DNA of 64,000 bases from DASXMT01 sp963755985 (GTDB taxonomy: Bacteria; Actinomycetota; Acidimicrobiia; Acidimicrobiales; RAAP-2), in assembly GCA_963755985.1 (NCBI GenBank), contig CAVWLO010000003.1, positions 868,001 to 932,000 of the forward strand, in the 5' to 3' direction. Every line of letters starts with the position of its first letter. The first letter of the stretch is position 1. This document shows positions 17,658 to 26,118 of this stretch, piece by piece. The notes beneath the pieces were generated by a model, which ran no database searches, was not told where the DNA came from, and saw nothing but the letters and a program-made list of their open reading frames with translations. The translations under genes were made by a program, and so were the position numbers.

Positions 17658-18005
17658 ATGTCTTCTCACTCCCGGTTGTTCGAGCTCCGTACGTACCACG
17701 CCGCCCCGGGCAAGCTCTCCGCCCTCCACGCCCGATTCCGGGACCACACCTGCGCCCTCTTCGAAAAACATGGTTTCACCGTGGTCGGGTTCTGGACGCC
17801 TCAAGATGGCCAGGACCCACCGGCCGAGACGCTCGTCTACCTCCTTGCCTTCCGCGATCGGAAGGCCGCCGACGAAGCGTGGTCGGCTTTCCGGGCCGAC
17901 CCAGATTGGATCAATGCCAAAGCCAGGAGCGAGGAGCAGGGCCCACTCACCACGGCGATCGAATCCGTGTTCCTCACCGCGACGGACTATTCGCCGCTCT
18001 CATAG
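17658..18005 (+). CDS. NIPSNAP family protein
   Basis: 115 residues. FELRTYHAAPGKLSALHARF and GFTVVGFWTPQDG with LVYLLAFRDRKAADEAWSAF match the NIPSNAP domain, a dimeric ferredoxin-like fold of about 100 residues. Such proteins often sit near catabolic genes but their chemistry is mostly unknown. The gene is complete, starting at ATG 17658, 78 bases after the hydrolase; the gap contains a short direct repeat of GTTCTCGACTCA. Cotranscription with the hydrolase is possible. Confidence 0.85.
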   Translation: MSSHSRLFELRTYHAAPGKLSALHARFRDHTCALFEKHGFTVVGFWTPQDGQDPPAETLVYLLAFRDRKAADEAWSAFRADPDWINAKARSEEQGPLTTAIESVFLTATDYSPLS

Positions 18006-18127
18006 GCGAGGGATGCCAGGATGGCCCACGGTCCCGTGGGACTGGAACCGGTTCGACGGCGCCCGTCGGGGTCTGACGCGTGGTGCGCCCGACCAGGGCC
18101 CCGAGTCCACCTCGGAGGTCCGCCCGG

Positions 18128-18505
18128 TCAGGGGGCGCGCCTGCTCACCTGCCACTGGCGGAGAAACGAGATCAAGGCTCTCCAACCGATCATCGTGACC
18201 CCCAGAAACCCCAGGGCCACAAAGATGAAGGCCACGGCGGTGCCCTGACCCGAGATCACTCGGAAGACCATGCCGAGCACCACGGTCGAGATCCAAACCA
18301 CCAGGCCACTCCAGACCGACATTCCGTCGCGTCGACCGAGCCGACCAGTGGCGAGCACGAGCCACCCGACGCCCAGACCGGCCAGGAACGGCCACGCGGT
18401 CGAGGCCAGCCCGGTGATGGTCAGGCCGTGATCGTGGGCCGCTCGTCCGATGCCCGCAAATGCGAGAACGATGGCCAGATCCGTCGTCATTGCCACCTTG
18501 CCCAT
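18128..18505 (-). CDS. DUF3054 integral membrane protein
   Basis: 125 residues with four predicted transmembrane helices: LAIVLAFAGIG, GLASTAWPFLAGLGVGWLVL, SVWSGLVVWISTVVLGMVF and AVAFIFVALGFLGVTMIGW. TAWPFLAGLGVGWL and GWRAL are typical of the DUF3054 family, found in actinobacteria and haloarchaea. Function is unknown. The C-terminus is short and basic. Start is taken at ATG 18505; ATG 18490 (MTTDLAIV) is an alternative closer to the family consensus. It is divergent from the small soluble protein at 18560. Confidence 0.85.
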   Translation of the reverse strand: MGKVAMTTDLAIVLAFAGIGRAAHDHGLTITGLASTAWPFLAGLGVGWLVLATGRLGRRDGMSVWSGLVVWISTVVLGMVFRVISGQGTAVAFIFVALGFLGVTMIGWRALISFLRQWQVSRRAP

Positions 18506-18559
18506 GTCGTGGTCAACCTAGCCTCGGCGACAAGGACGTCGCGAGCGGGGAGTGACAGG

Positions 18560-18781
18560 ATGGTGGACATGACGGAATCGTGGAAGAGCCTGCCGGTGTC
18601 GGACGTACGTGTGGGCGACCGAGTTCGGCTCGAGTCCGGTGCAGAGGTGCTCGTCTCGAAGATCGAGCCCAAGTTCATGGGCATGGACAACATGGTCGCG
18701 TTCATCGAGGACACGCCGACCCGGTGGTACAAGCAACCTGTTCTCCAGACGGCTGCTGTCGAGGTCCAGCGGTCGAGCTGA
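18560..18781 (+). CDS. Small conserved hypothetical protein (KOW/SH3-like barrel)
   Basis: 73 residues. SDVRVGDRVRLESGAEVLVS then IEPKFMGMDNMVAFIEDTPT, WYKQPV and AAVEVQ suggest a compact beta barrel with a turn after VGDRV, as in small SH3-like domains. ATG at 18560 follows GGGGAGTGACAGG; ATG at 18569 is an alternative. It is only 11 bases upstream of the next hydrolase gene, so the two are likely cotranscribed. No function is recognised. Confidence 0.65.
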   Translation: MVDMTESWKSLPVSDVRVGDRVRLESGAEVLVSKIEPKFMGMDNMVAFIEDTPTRWYKQPVLQTAAVEVQRSS

Positions 18782-18792
18782 GCCGGGGCGAA

Positions 18793-19569
18793 GTGGAAAC
18801 GGCACGATCCGGCGACAGCACGCGGATCGCCATCGACCGGTACGGCGAAGGGCCGCCGCTGGTTCTGGTGGTCGGGGCCTTTTGCCATCGAACCACGCCG
18901 GCCGCTTTGGCAGGGATGCTGGCGCCACAATTCACCGTGTTCTCCTACGACCGTCGAGGGAGAGGGTCGAGTGGCGACGCTGCTCCCTACGCGGTCGAGC
19001 GTGAGATCGCGGACCTCGAGGCGGTCGTCGACGTCGCCGGTGGCTCCGCCTTCGTCTATGGGCACTCGTCGGGAGCCGTGCTGGCGCTCGAGGCCGCGGC
19101 TCGAGATCTCCCGGTCACGAAGTTGGCGGTCTATGAGCCGCCCTACATCGTCGAGGGCACTCGGGTCCGTCCCACCACACTGGCCACGCGGGTCGGCGAG
19201 CTGATCGCCTCGGACCGGCGGAGCGAAGCGGCCGAGCTGTTTCTGGTCGAGGGCCCAGGGATGCCGCCGGAGGTCGTGGTCAGGATGAAGGCGGCACCGG
19301 CGTGGTCCCAGTTCGAGGCACTTGCCCACACCCTCCCCTACGATCTGGCCATCTGCGCCGATCAGGTCGTCCCCGCCGAGCGTCTGGCGACCGTCGGTGT
19401 CCCGACCCTCGCCCTCAGCGGTGGAGATAGTCCTCGATGGGCCCGCGAGGCCGTCGACGCCGTGGCCCGGGCGATTCCCGGGAGCGAGCAGCGGGTACTG
19501 GACGGCCAGACCCACAATGTCGCCGACGGCGTCCTGGCCCGGGTCCTGGCCGAGTTCTTTCTTCGCTGA
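18793..19569 (+). CDS. Alpha/beta fold hydrolase
   Basis: 258 residues from GTG at 18793, preceded by GGGGCGAA. FSYDRRGRGSSGDAAPYAVE is the strand-4 region, and AFVYGHSSGAVLALEAAARD contains the nucleophile elbow GHSSG. VPTLALSGGDSPRW holds the acid region and LDGQTHNVADGVLA the catalytic His. This is the small Abhydrolase_6 type common in actinobacteria; the esterase substrate is unknown. It follows the small barrel protein closely on the same strand. Confidence 0.85.
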   Translation: METARSGDSTRIAIDRYGEGPPLVLVVGAFCHRTTPAALAGMLAPQFTVFSYDRRGRGSSGDAAPYAVEREIADLEAVVDVAGGSAFVYGHSSGAVLALEAAARDLPVTKLAVYEPPYIVEGTRVRPTTLATRVGELIASDRRSEAAELFLVEGPGMPPEVVVRMKAAPAWSQFEALAHTLPYDLAICADQVVPAERLATVGVPTLALSGGDSPRWAREAVDAVARAIPGSEQRVLDGQTHNVADGVLARVLAEFFLR

Positions 19570-19814
19570 TCCTCTGGTGTTCGGGCGCCCTTCAGGTTGC
19601 CGGCGCGCATATTTCCGGTCGACCCTCATGGGTCTCGTACCCTCTGAACTGGGGTGGAGGGAGCAAGGTGTGGTCGGGCCGGCACGAGGCACCCTTGGCG
19701 ACCGACACCTCGGGCATACGGCGGGTAGGATGCCCCATCAGCCCTCTCGGTAGCTACCGACGGCCACTGCGGGCGTTGACCTTCTCAGATCACCCCGATG
19801 GGCACGCCGGATCT

Positions 19815-20477
19815 GTGTTGCACCTTCCCTCACCTCGGCACGTGCTCTGGCACGCCATGCCGGTAGTGCTGGAAGGCGTTGTGGCGCCCCTGGCCGCCTA
19901 TTACCTCATGTTGCTGATCGCCGGGTTTCGCGGTGCCTTGATCGGCGCTTTGGTCTGGTCCTATCTGATCGTGGGCCGCCGAATCGTCCGGCATCAGCGA
20001 GTGTCGACCCTGCTGTTGGTGGGCACCGCCCTCCTGACGCTGCGGACGCTCATCTCGTTCATCACGGGAAGTGCCTTCCTCTATTTCATCCAGCCAACGG
20101 CGAGCACGTTCCTCGTTTCCCTGGCCCTGGTGGGCTCGGCCCTCCTGGGCCGGCCCTTCACCCAGCGGTTTACCCACGACTTCTGTCCCCTCACCCCCGA
20201 GTTGTTGGCGCGACCGACCGTCCACCGCTTCTTCGTGCGGGTCTCGTTCCTGTGGGCGACGGTCTTGTTCCTCAACGGCGCCGTGGTGCTTTGGCTCCTA
20301 CTCACCGAGTCCGTGGGCGCCTTCGCCGTGGAGCGCAGCGGCATCTCGGTATCGCTGACCGCAGCCGCCATCGCACTCTCGGTGATCTGGTTCGCACGGA
20401 GCATGCGACACGACGGCGTCACCGTCCACTTCGGGAGAACGCAACGGCCGGTGCCGGCCTCCCTCCCGGCTCCGTAG
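19815..20477 (+). CDS. VC0807 family membrane protein
   Basis: About 220 residues with six hydrophobic helices. The N-terminal PVVLEGVVAPLAAYYLMLLI and GFRGALIGALVWSYLIVGRR, the central TLLLVGTALLTLRTLISFIT with a probable Phe-rich loop, and LLGRPFTQRFTHDFCPL followed by HRFFVRVSFLWATVLFLNGA are the marks of the VC0807 (intracellular septation A-like) family. Function is unknown. GTG at 19815 is chosen because homologues begin a few residues before LWHAMPV; ATG 19857 is the alternative. The 245 bases upstream hold no recognised gene. Confidence 0.75.
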   Translation: MLHLPSPRHVLWHAMPVVLEGVVAPLAAYYLMLLIAGFRGALIGALVWSYLIVGRRIVRHQRVSTLLLVGTALLTLRTLISFITGSAFLYFIQPTASTFLVSLALVGSALLGRPFTQRFTHDFCPLTPELLARPTVHRFFVRVSFLWATVLFLNGAVVLWLLLTESVGAFAVERSGISVSLTAAAIALSVIWFARSMRHDGVTVHFGRTQRPVPASLPAP

Positions 20478-20597
20478 CCCGCCGCTCGAGCGCGCCGCAT
20501 ACGTGCCCTTTCGGGTGCGCTTTCGAGGACATCACGTCTACGACCCTCTCGACCGCGGCACGAATCGTTGGTCATTCGAATCGCGTTCGGCCGTCCA

Positions 20598-21350
20598 TCA
20601 CGCGTACATGAGCGATCCCGGAGTGGTCAGGAGCTCTCCGGTCTCGAGCCAGGTCTTGAGGCCGGAGAGGATCATCGGCCAGCCGCCATAGAGCTCGTCG
20701 TTTGCGCCCTCGCGGAGCTCGTCGTGGGTGACGGTGAGGCGGCAGGAGTCGGCCACGGGCTCGATCTCCCAGGTGATCCGAGTGGCGCCCTCGCTCTCCA
20801 CCGCCTCGTTCCAGAGGGCGGTCATGGTCTGGACCAGCCGGCGGGGTGGGTCGACCTCGAGGTTCTCGCCCCGGCCGAGGAGCACCCCGGCCCCGGGATG
20901 GCCCATCTCGAATTGCGACCCCGGTGTCCAGTCCGATGTGATTCCTGCACCGAAGTTGTATTTGCTCCGGATCTCCGGGTCGGTGATCGCCTCCCAGAGG
21001 CGCTCGGGCGTCGTGCGGATGTAGATCTCGAACACCTTCTCCATGGGACTCTCCAGACTGTGCTTGAGGCCGCTGAGCGCAGCGGCCCACGGCTCGGCAT
21101 ACTTGCTCACCCACCGGTCGTGGACGAGCCGGATCGGGACCGGGTTCAAGAAGTGGAGCTTCTCGCGGCCGCGCCGCTTCGAGACCACCAGCCTCGCCTC
21201 CTCGAGTTGCTTGAGGTGCTTCATCACGCCGAAGCGAGTCATCGCGAAGCGCTCCTCGAGCGAGCTCAAGGTCTGCCCGTCTTTGGCGAAGAGCTCATCG
21301 AGCAAACTCCGCCGGGTCGGATCGGCGAGGGCCTTGAACACTGCATCCAC
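20598..21350 (-). CDS. ArsR family regulator fused to an AHSA1/SRPBCC domain
   Basis: 250 residues in two parts. Residues 1-90 are an ArsR winged helix: VFKALADPTRRSLLDELF, SSLEERFAMTRFGVMKHLKQ (recognition helix) and LEEARLVVSKRRGREKLHFL. Residues 115-245 are an SRPBCC (AHSA1) fold: PERLWEAITDPEIRSKYNFG, GSQFEMGH and TRITWEIEPVADSCRLTVTH. No metal-binding cysteines are in the helix-turn-helix part, so a hydrophobic ligand in the SRPBCC cavity may be the effector (inference). The start is taken at GTG 21350; the upstream frame to 21404 overlaps the operator. A GTGAC-N6-GTCAC dyad lies just upstream. Divergent from the DGPF/sigma pair. Confidence 0.87.
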   Translation of the reverse strand: MDAVFKALADPTRRSLLDELFAKDGQTLSSLEERFAMTRFGVMKHLKQLEEARLVVSKRRGREKLHFLNPVPIRLVHDRWVSKYAEPWAAALSGLKHSLESPMEKVFEIYIRTTPERLWEAITDPEIRSKYNFGAGITSDWTPGSQFEMGHPGAGVLLGRGENLEVDPPRRLVQTMTALWNEAVESEGATRITWEIEPVADSCRLTVTHDELREGANDELYGGWPMILSGLKTWLETGELLTTPGSLMYA

Positions 21351-21363
21351 ACGGTCATAATAG

Positions 21364-21379
21364 GTGACTCTTTGGTCAC
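21364..21379. promoter_or_regulatory. GTGAC-N6-GTCAC palindrome, candidate ArsR operator
   Basis: Perfect 5-base arms at 21364-21368 and 21375-21379 around CTCTTT. It lies 14 bases before the ArsR-SRPBCC start, so a bound dimer would block its transcription. The DGPF gene starts 139 bases away in the other direction and could share control. Direct dyad seen; binding inferred. Confidence 0.5.
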
Positions 21380-21517
21380 ATGTCAACCATGAGGCCCATA
21401 GCACCGTTTCTCGAATGTCCGGAAATCACAGACCGGGGTGTCGATCCGGCTCCGGGCCGTTCGTGGTGACAGTGTTGGGCCGGTGCCGAGCCGGCCCCCG
21501 TCGCAAGGAGATCCGTC

Positions 21518-21874
21518 ATGAAGCAATACCTGTTGTCCGTGCACATGGTCGAAGGCGAAGAGACCCCGGCACCCGAGGTGATGCAGGAGGCCTACGAGAA
21601 GGTCGACGCGTTCAACCAGGTGCTGCGGGCCAAGGGCGCCTGGGTGTTCGCCGGCGGCCTCCACCCGCCGACCACGGCGACCGTCGTAGAGGTCCGGGAC
21701 GGTGAGATCGTCACCACCGACGGACCGTTCGCCGAGACCAAGGAACAGCTGGGCGGGTTCTGGGTCATTTCGGCCGAGGACCTCGATGCCGCCCTCGCCT
21801 GGGCGGCCCAGGCCACGAAGGCGTGTGGCGGCCCGGTCGAGGTCCGTCCGTTCCAAGATGAGCCGGGGGAGTAG
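21518..21874 (+). CDS. YCII-related DGPF domain protein
   Basis: 118 residues. MKQYLLSVHMVEGE at the start, WVFAGGLHPPTTATVVEVRD and VTTDGPFAETKEQLGGFWVI (with the DGPF motif) define the DGPF branch of YCII-related proteins. The fold is a ferredoxin-like dimer. Family members are commonly encoded beside ECF42 sigma factors, as here: the sigma gene starts 9 bases downstream. The role is not established. The ATG start follows AAGGAGATCC, a strong ribosome binding site. Confidence 0.93.
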   Translation: MKQYLLSVHMVEGEETPAPEVMQEAYEKVDAFNQVLRAKGAWVFAGGLHPPTTATVVEVRDGEIVTTDGPFAETKEQLGGFWVISAEDLDAALAWAAQATKACGGPVEVRPFQDEPGE

Positions 21875-21883
21875 GACCCTCCG

Positions 21884-23107
21884 GTGGCTGTCGGGGTCGG
21901 CGAGATCGAACGGCACTTCCGGGCTGAGTACGGCCGGACGGTGGCCACCCTTGTCCGATCCTTCGGCGATATCGACCTGGCCGAAGAGGCGGTGCAGGAG
22001 GCCTTCGTGGTCGCCCTCGACCGGTGGCCGGACCGAGGCCTCCCCCCGAACCCCGGTGCGTGGATCACCACCACAGCCCGGAACCGGGCCATCGACCGGC
22101 TCCGGCGAGAGGCCTCACGCCCGGATCGCCACGCCCAGGCCACCGCACTCCACCAACGGCACGAGCCACCCGAGCCGGTGGGACCGGTGAAGGACGATCG
22201 GTTGAGGCTGATCTTCACCTGCTGTCATCCCGCCCTGGCCCATCCCGCCCAGGTGGCGTTGACCCTGCGCCTCCTGGGCGGGCTCCAGACCCACGAGATC
22301 GCCCGCGCCTTCCTGGTACCCGAGGCCACCATGGCTCAGCGCCTGGTCCGGGCCAAAGGGAAGATCAAAGCGGCCGGGATCCCCTATCGCATCCCGAACG
22401 ACTCCGACCTCCCCGATCGGCTCGACGCGGTCCTGTCCGTGGTGTACCTCATCTTCAACGAGGGCTACGCCGCCACCGGCGGCGATGCCCTCGTGCGCGA
22501 GGACCTCTGTGTCGAGGCGATCCGGTTGGCGCGACTACTGGGCGAGCTGCTGCCCGACGAGCCGGAGGTGTTCGGGTTGCTGGCGCTGATGTTGTTGACC
22601 CACTCGCGAAGCGCTGCCCGCATGGCCTCCGACGGTTCGCTGGTCGTCCTGCCCAGCCAGGACCGGTCCCTGTGGGATCAGGCGCTCATCCAGGAGGGCC
22701 AGTGGTTGGTCCGCGCCTGTCTTCGCCGGAACATGCCCGGCCCGTATCAGGTCCAGGCGGCCATCAGCGCCGTCCACAGCGATGCCGCGACGGCTGAGGA
22801 CACCGACTGGGTGCAGATCCACCTGCTTTATGACCAGCTGATGGCCCTGTCGCCCACGCCGTTGGTCGAGCTCAATCGGGCGGTGGCCGTGGCCGAGGTC
22901 GACGGCCCCGATGCCGGGCTCGCCCTCGTCGACCGCCTCGACCTGAGCCATTACTACCTCTTCCACGCCACCCGGGCCGACCTGCTCCAACGGGTCGGCC
23001 GCGTCGCCGACGCGGCCGAGGCTTATGGCGCGGCGCTGGCCCTTGCCACGAACCCGGCCGAGAGGGAGTTCTTGGAACAGCGCCGCATTGCGTCTGCCGG
23101 GGGGTGA
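21884..23107 (+). CDS. ECF RNA polymerase sigma factor, ECF42 type
   Basis: 407 residues. Region 2: EIERHFRAEYGRTVATLVRS, GDIDLAEEAVQEAFVVALDR and NPGAWITTTARNRAIDRLRR. Region 4: LTLRLLGGLQTHEIARAFLV then PEATMAQRLVRAKGKIKAAG. After residue 180 an unusual C-terminal extension of about 220 residues (DAVLSVVYLIFNEGYAATGG, AARLLGELLPDEPEVFGLLA, TPLVELNRAVAVAEVDGPDA) is helical and TPR-like, the feature of the ECF42 group (DUF6596). In this group the extension is thought to replace a separate anti-sigma factor; none is encoded here. GTG at 21884 is the start, with GGGGGAG upstream. Confidence 0.94.
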   Translation: MAVGVGEIERHFRAEYGRTVATLVRSFGDIDLAEEAVQEAFVVALDRWPDRGLPPNPGAWITTTARNRAIDRLRREASRPDRHAQATALHQRHEPPEPVGPVKDDRLRLIFTCCHPALAHPAQVALTLRLLGGLQTHEIARAFLVPEATMAQRLVRAKGKIKAAGIPYRIPNDSDLPDRLDAVLSVVYLIFNEGYAATGGDALVREDLCVEAIRLARLLGELLPDEPEVFGLLALMLLTHSRSAARMASDGSLVVLPSQDRSLWDQALIQEGQWLVRACLRRNMPGPYQVQAAISAVHSDAATAEDTDWVQIHLLYDQLMALSPTPLVELNRAVAVAEVDGPDAGLALVDRLDLSHYYLFHATRADLLQRVGRVADAAEAYGAALALATNPAEREFLEQRRIASAGG

Positions 23108-23208
23108 AGTGGCAGGGTTCCCCCAGGTGCCAACGCCGGTTGCCGCTCTACAAAGACAAGCGCGTCCGTGCGGACGAGGGCCCTCCAGACCGACGAGGGC
23201 TTCAGAAA

Positions 23209-24660
23209 TCAGATGCCACCGAATGCCACGATGGACGCGCCGCCCTGCGCGTAGAGCATGCCGCCGGCCACGGCCAACGAAGGGAACGACGTGACCGGGG
23301 TCCCAACCGCCTCGGTCGACAGCACGGCGCCGGTCTGCTCCCTCAGCTCGGCCAGCTGCCCGGTCCGGGTCACGGCCCAGACCTTGCCGGCGGCCACGAC
23401 CGGCGCCGCAGCCACGACGGAGGGTTGGGTCCAGATGGTATGGAAGCTGTGGTCGGCGTCCACCTGTAGCGCCGTCAGCCCATCCAGGCAGGGCACCACC
23501 ACCGTCGAGCCGTCGACGGCGGTCCCGCCGAATGCCTGGTCGGCACATACCGTGGCCGAGTAGAGCTGCCCCCCGATCCCTCCCAGCTTGCCCGGGTCGA
23601 GGAGGTAGCCCACTCCCTGCTTGCCGATCTGGAAGACGTCGTCGCCGACCAGTGCCGGCGAGACCGAACCGAGATCGAGATCGTCGGCGTTGAGCTGTGC
23701 CCAGTTCGACGGCGAGAAGGTTCCCTGGACCTGCAGGGTCGGGGAGAGGGCGATGACCGAATCGCCGTCGTCGTGGGTCGTTGTCGATGCCCCGTTGCCG
23801 GTCGTGACGAAGAGCGTCCCGGTGCCGTCGACAACCGCTCCCGGCGGTGCCCAGATGGCCCCTTGACCAGAGGAGGGGACGGCGAACGTGGTCTGTGCTC
23901 CCGGATCCGAAGTGGGAACGCGGACGACGAAGCCCCGGTAGTCGCCGCAGTCGCCGAAGAGACCGCCAAAGGGGATGTAGACATTGCCGCCGTCGAGGGT
24001 GAGTGCGCTGCGCTGCTGCTCGGCGAGCTGGTCGACACCGGGAAGGTCGATGGTCTGGCGGGAGCGCATCCGACCATCCGACAGGCTGATGCCGAACAGT
24101 TCGTGCATCCCCGGTTCCACGAAGGCGACGACCCACACCATTCTGTCGGCGGGGTCGATGACCGGGGTGCCGGTGATGCCGGAGGGGTCGATGTTCCCGC
24201 ACGGCAGTGCGCTTCCGGGGACCGGTGTCCCGACGGTGGTCGACCAGCCGACCTTCCCGGTGGCGGTGTCGAGCGAGTACACCGTGTCGTTCTCGGTGGC
24301 GGCGATCACCTGGTCCCCATCGACCAGAGGCTCGGCGTAGACCTGGCCATCGAGTTGGGCTCGCCACCGTTGCCCGACGGTGGAGACGCCCGGCTCGCCC
24401 GGGTCGTGCCCGGAACGAGCCACGTCGCGGTGGTAGGTCAGCCACTCGTCGTCGGAGGCCCGCGTTGTGCTCGAGGTGGGGGTGCCACCGTGGGGCGTCG
24501 TTGACGATGAGCTCGCCGGGGCCGTTCGTCCGGACGGAACGCTGGGCTGCCCGCAAGCGGCGAGTACGGATACCGAGACGAGAACAGCCGCAGTCACCCA
24601 GAACCGGCCCACGCCGCATCTTCGTGTGCCGGCGTGGGCGCTGTCCACACGCCTATCCAC
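23209..24660 (-). CDS. Secreted lipoprotein with PQQ-like beta-propeller repeats
   Basis: 483 residues. The N-terminus is a lipoprotein signal: VTAAVLVSVSVLAACGQPS, with Cys in the lipobox LAAC. A Ser/Thr-rich linker follows, then about seven beta-propeller blades such as LVDGDQVIAATENDTVYSLD, ITGTPVIDPADRMVWVVAFV and TGTLFVTTGNGAS. It would be anchored on the outside of the membrane. No calcium or PQQ ligands can be assigned, so a binding or scaffold role is as likely as a dehydrogenase. The start at GTG 24660 (or GTG 24648) is uncertain. It converges with the sigma factor gene, and its promoter region faces the acyl-CoA dehydrogenase. Confidence 0.83.
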   Translation of the reverse strand: MDRRVDSAHAGTRRCGVGRFWVTAAVLVSVSVLAACGQPSVPSGRTAPASSSSTTPHGGTPTSSTTRASDDEWLTYHRDVARSGHDPGEPGVSTVGQRWRAQLDGQVYAEPLVDGDQVIAATENDTVYSLDTATGKVGWSTTVGTPVPGSALPCGNIDPSGITGTPVIDPADRMVWVVAFVEPGMHELFGISLSDGRMRSRQTIDLPGVDQLAEQQRSALTLDGGNVYIPFGGLFGDCGDYRGFVVRVPTSDPGAQTTFAVPSSGQGAIWAPPGAVVDGTGTLFVTTGNGASTTTHDDGDSVIALSPTLQVQGTFSPSNWAQLNADDLDLGSVSPALVGDDVFQIGKQGVGYLLDPGKLGGIGGQLYSATVCADQAFGGTAVDGSTVVVPCLDGLTALQVDADHSFHTIWTQPSVVAAAPVVAAGKVWAVTRTGQLAELREQTGAVLSTEAVGTPVTSFPSLAVAGGMLYAQGGASIVAFGGI

Positions 24661-24815
24661 CGGCGAGACCCCCGTCTGTCTGCCGCATTCGCCCGGGGTG
24701 GAGCTGGGCCAGGGAGCTCAGGAGACTGTCGTGCAGTGACGGCGGGGGCGCCGGCCTTGGTCTCTACCAGGTACGTCCTAAGCTCGGGGGCCGAAACCAC
24801 CCGAGGGAGGAACCC

Positions 24816-26042
24816 GTGACGACGACAGACGTGGCGAGGAGCGATGTGGAGAGCGAGGCCGAGGTCGATGAGCTGGTCGACCAGCTCCTGGCCGACGTCC
24901 CGCCCGGCACTGTGCCTGCGCCGGCGTTCCTGGGCGAACAGTTCGACCGGGGCCTCGCCTGGGTGCACTTTCCAGTCGGCCGCGGTGGGCTGGGCCTGAG
25001 CCCGGGGCTGCATGGCCGGGTCGTCCGCCAGCTGGCCGCAGCCGGCGCACCATCGGCGGCCATAGCCAACGTCATCGGCTACGGCATGGTGGCGCCCACG
25101 TTGGTCGTCCACGGCACGGAGGCGCAGAAGGACCGGTACCTGCGACCCCTGTTCACTTGTGAGGAGATCTGGTGCCAGCTGTTCAGCGAGCCCGGGGCCG
25201 GCTCCGATGTGGCCAGCCTGGCCACCCGAGCGGTTCGCGACGGGGACGAGTGGATGCTGAATGGCCAAAAGGTGTGGACGACTGTGGCCCATCTGTCGAG
25301 CTTCGGCTTGCTCCTGGCCCGGACCGACCCGGACCTGCCCAAGCACCGAGGGATGTCGGCGTTCCTGGTCGACATGCATGCTCCCGGCGTCGAGGTCCGG
25401 CCCCTCTACCAGATCACCGGCGAGGCCGAGTTCAACGAGATCTTCTTCACCGATGCCCGGGTATCCGATGCCGGTCGGTTGGGCAACGTGGGAGACGGCT
25501 GGCGGGTGGCCGTCACCACGCTCATGAACGAGCGCGTCTCCATCGGGGGCAACGTCGCCCCGCGCGGTGCCGGCCCCATCGGCGACGCCGTTCGACTGTG
25601 GCGTGAGCGGTGGGCAGGCATGACCTCGCCACAGGCCCTCGCCCTCCGGGACCGATTGATGGCCCTGTGGGCCAGCAACGAGGCCGCCAGGCTCACCAAC
25701 CTCCGTGCGTCGATCGCCCGAGGGGTGGGGACGCCCGGTCCGGAGGGATCCGTGGCCAAGCTGGCCTTTGCCGAGCTCAACCAGAAGATCTACGAGCTGT
25801 GCATGGACCTGATGGGTGCCGATGGGATGCTCTACGGCTCGGACTACCCGAAGATCCGGCCCGACCATATTGCGCTCGGGACCCCCGACGTGCACAAGGC
25901 TTTCCTCCGGGCGCGGGCCAACTCCATCGAGGGAGGCACGTCCGAGGTGATGCGCAACATCCTCGGCGAGCGGGTCCTCGGCCTTCCCGGCGAGCCGCGA
26001 ACGGACAAGGACATGGCCTGGCGGGACCTGCCCCGGAGCTGA
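24816..26042 (+). CDS. Acyl-CoA dehydrogenase family protein
   Basis: 408 residues. CEEIWCQLFSEPGAGSDVAS near residues 110-130 is the FAD-binding signature, WMLNGQKVWTTVAH follows, and RANSIEGGTSEVMRNILGER near the C-terminus is the last FAD/CoA segment. In the position usually held by the catalytic Glu, the local sequence reads DLMGADGMLYGSDYP, so the catalytic base needs structural checking. The enzyme should make an alpha,beta-unsaturated acyl-CoA, passing electrons to ETF. GTG at 24816 has CGAGGGAGGAA upstream. It lies alone, converging with the TetR gene. Substrate chain cannot be told. Confidence 0.9.
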   Translation: MTTTDVARSDVESEAEVDELVDQLLADVPPGTVPAPAFLGEQFDRGLAWVHFPVGRGGLGLSPGLHGRVVRQLAAAGAPSAAIANVIGYGMVAPTLVVHGTEAQKDRYLRPLFTCEEIWCQLFSEPGAGSDVASLATRAVRDGDEWMLNGQKVWTTVAHLSSFGLLLARTDPDLPKHRGMSAFLVDMHAPGVEVRPLYQITGEAEFNEIFFTDARVSDAGRLGNVGDGWRVAVTTLMNERVSIGGNVAPRGAGPIGDAVRLWRERWAGMTSPQALALRDRLMALWASNEAARLTNLRASIARGVGTPGPEGSVAKLAFAELNQKIYELCMDLMGADGMLYGSDYPKIRPDHIALGTPDVHKAFLRARANSIEGGTSEVMRNILGERVLGLPGEPRTDKDMAWRDLPRS

Positions 26043-26118
26043 GCCGACCAGATCGGAACCCGGCCGTCGGCGGTTCCACTTCGGCATCCGGCCGACACCG
26101 AGTCGGGAATCGGTCGGC

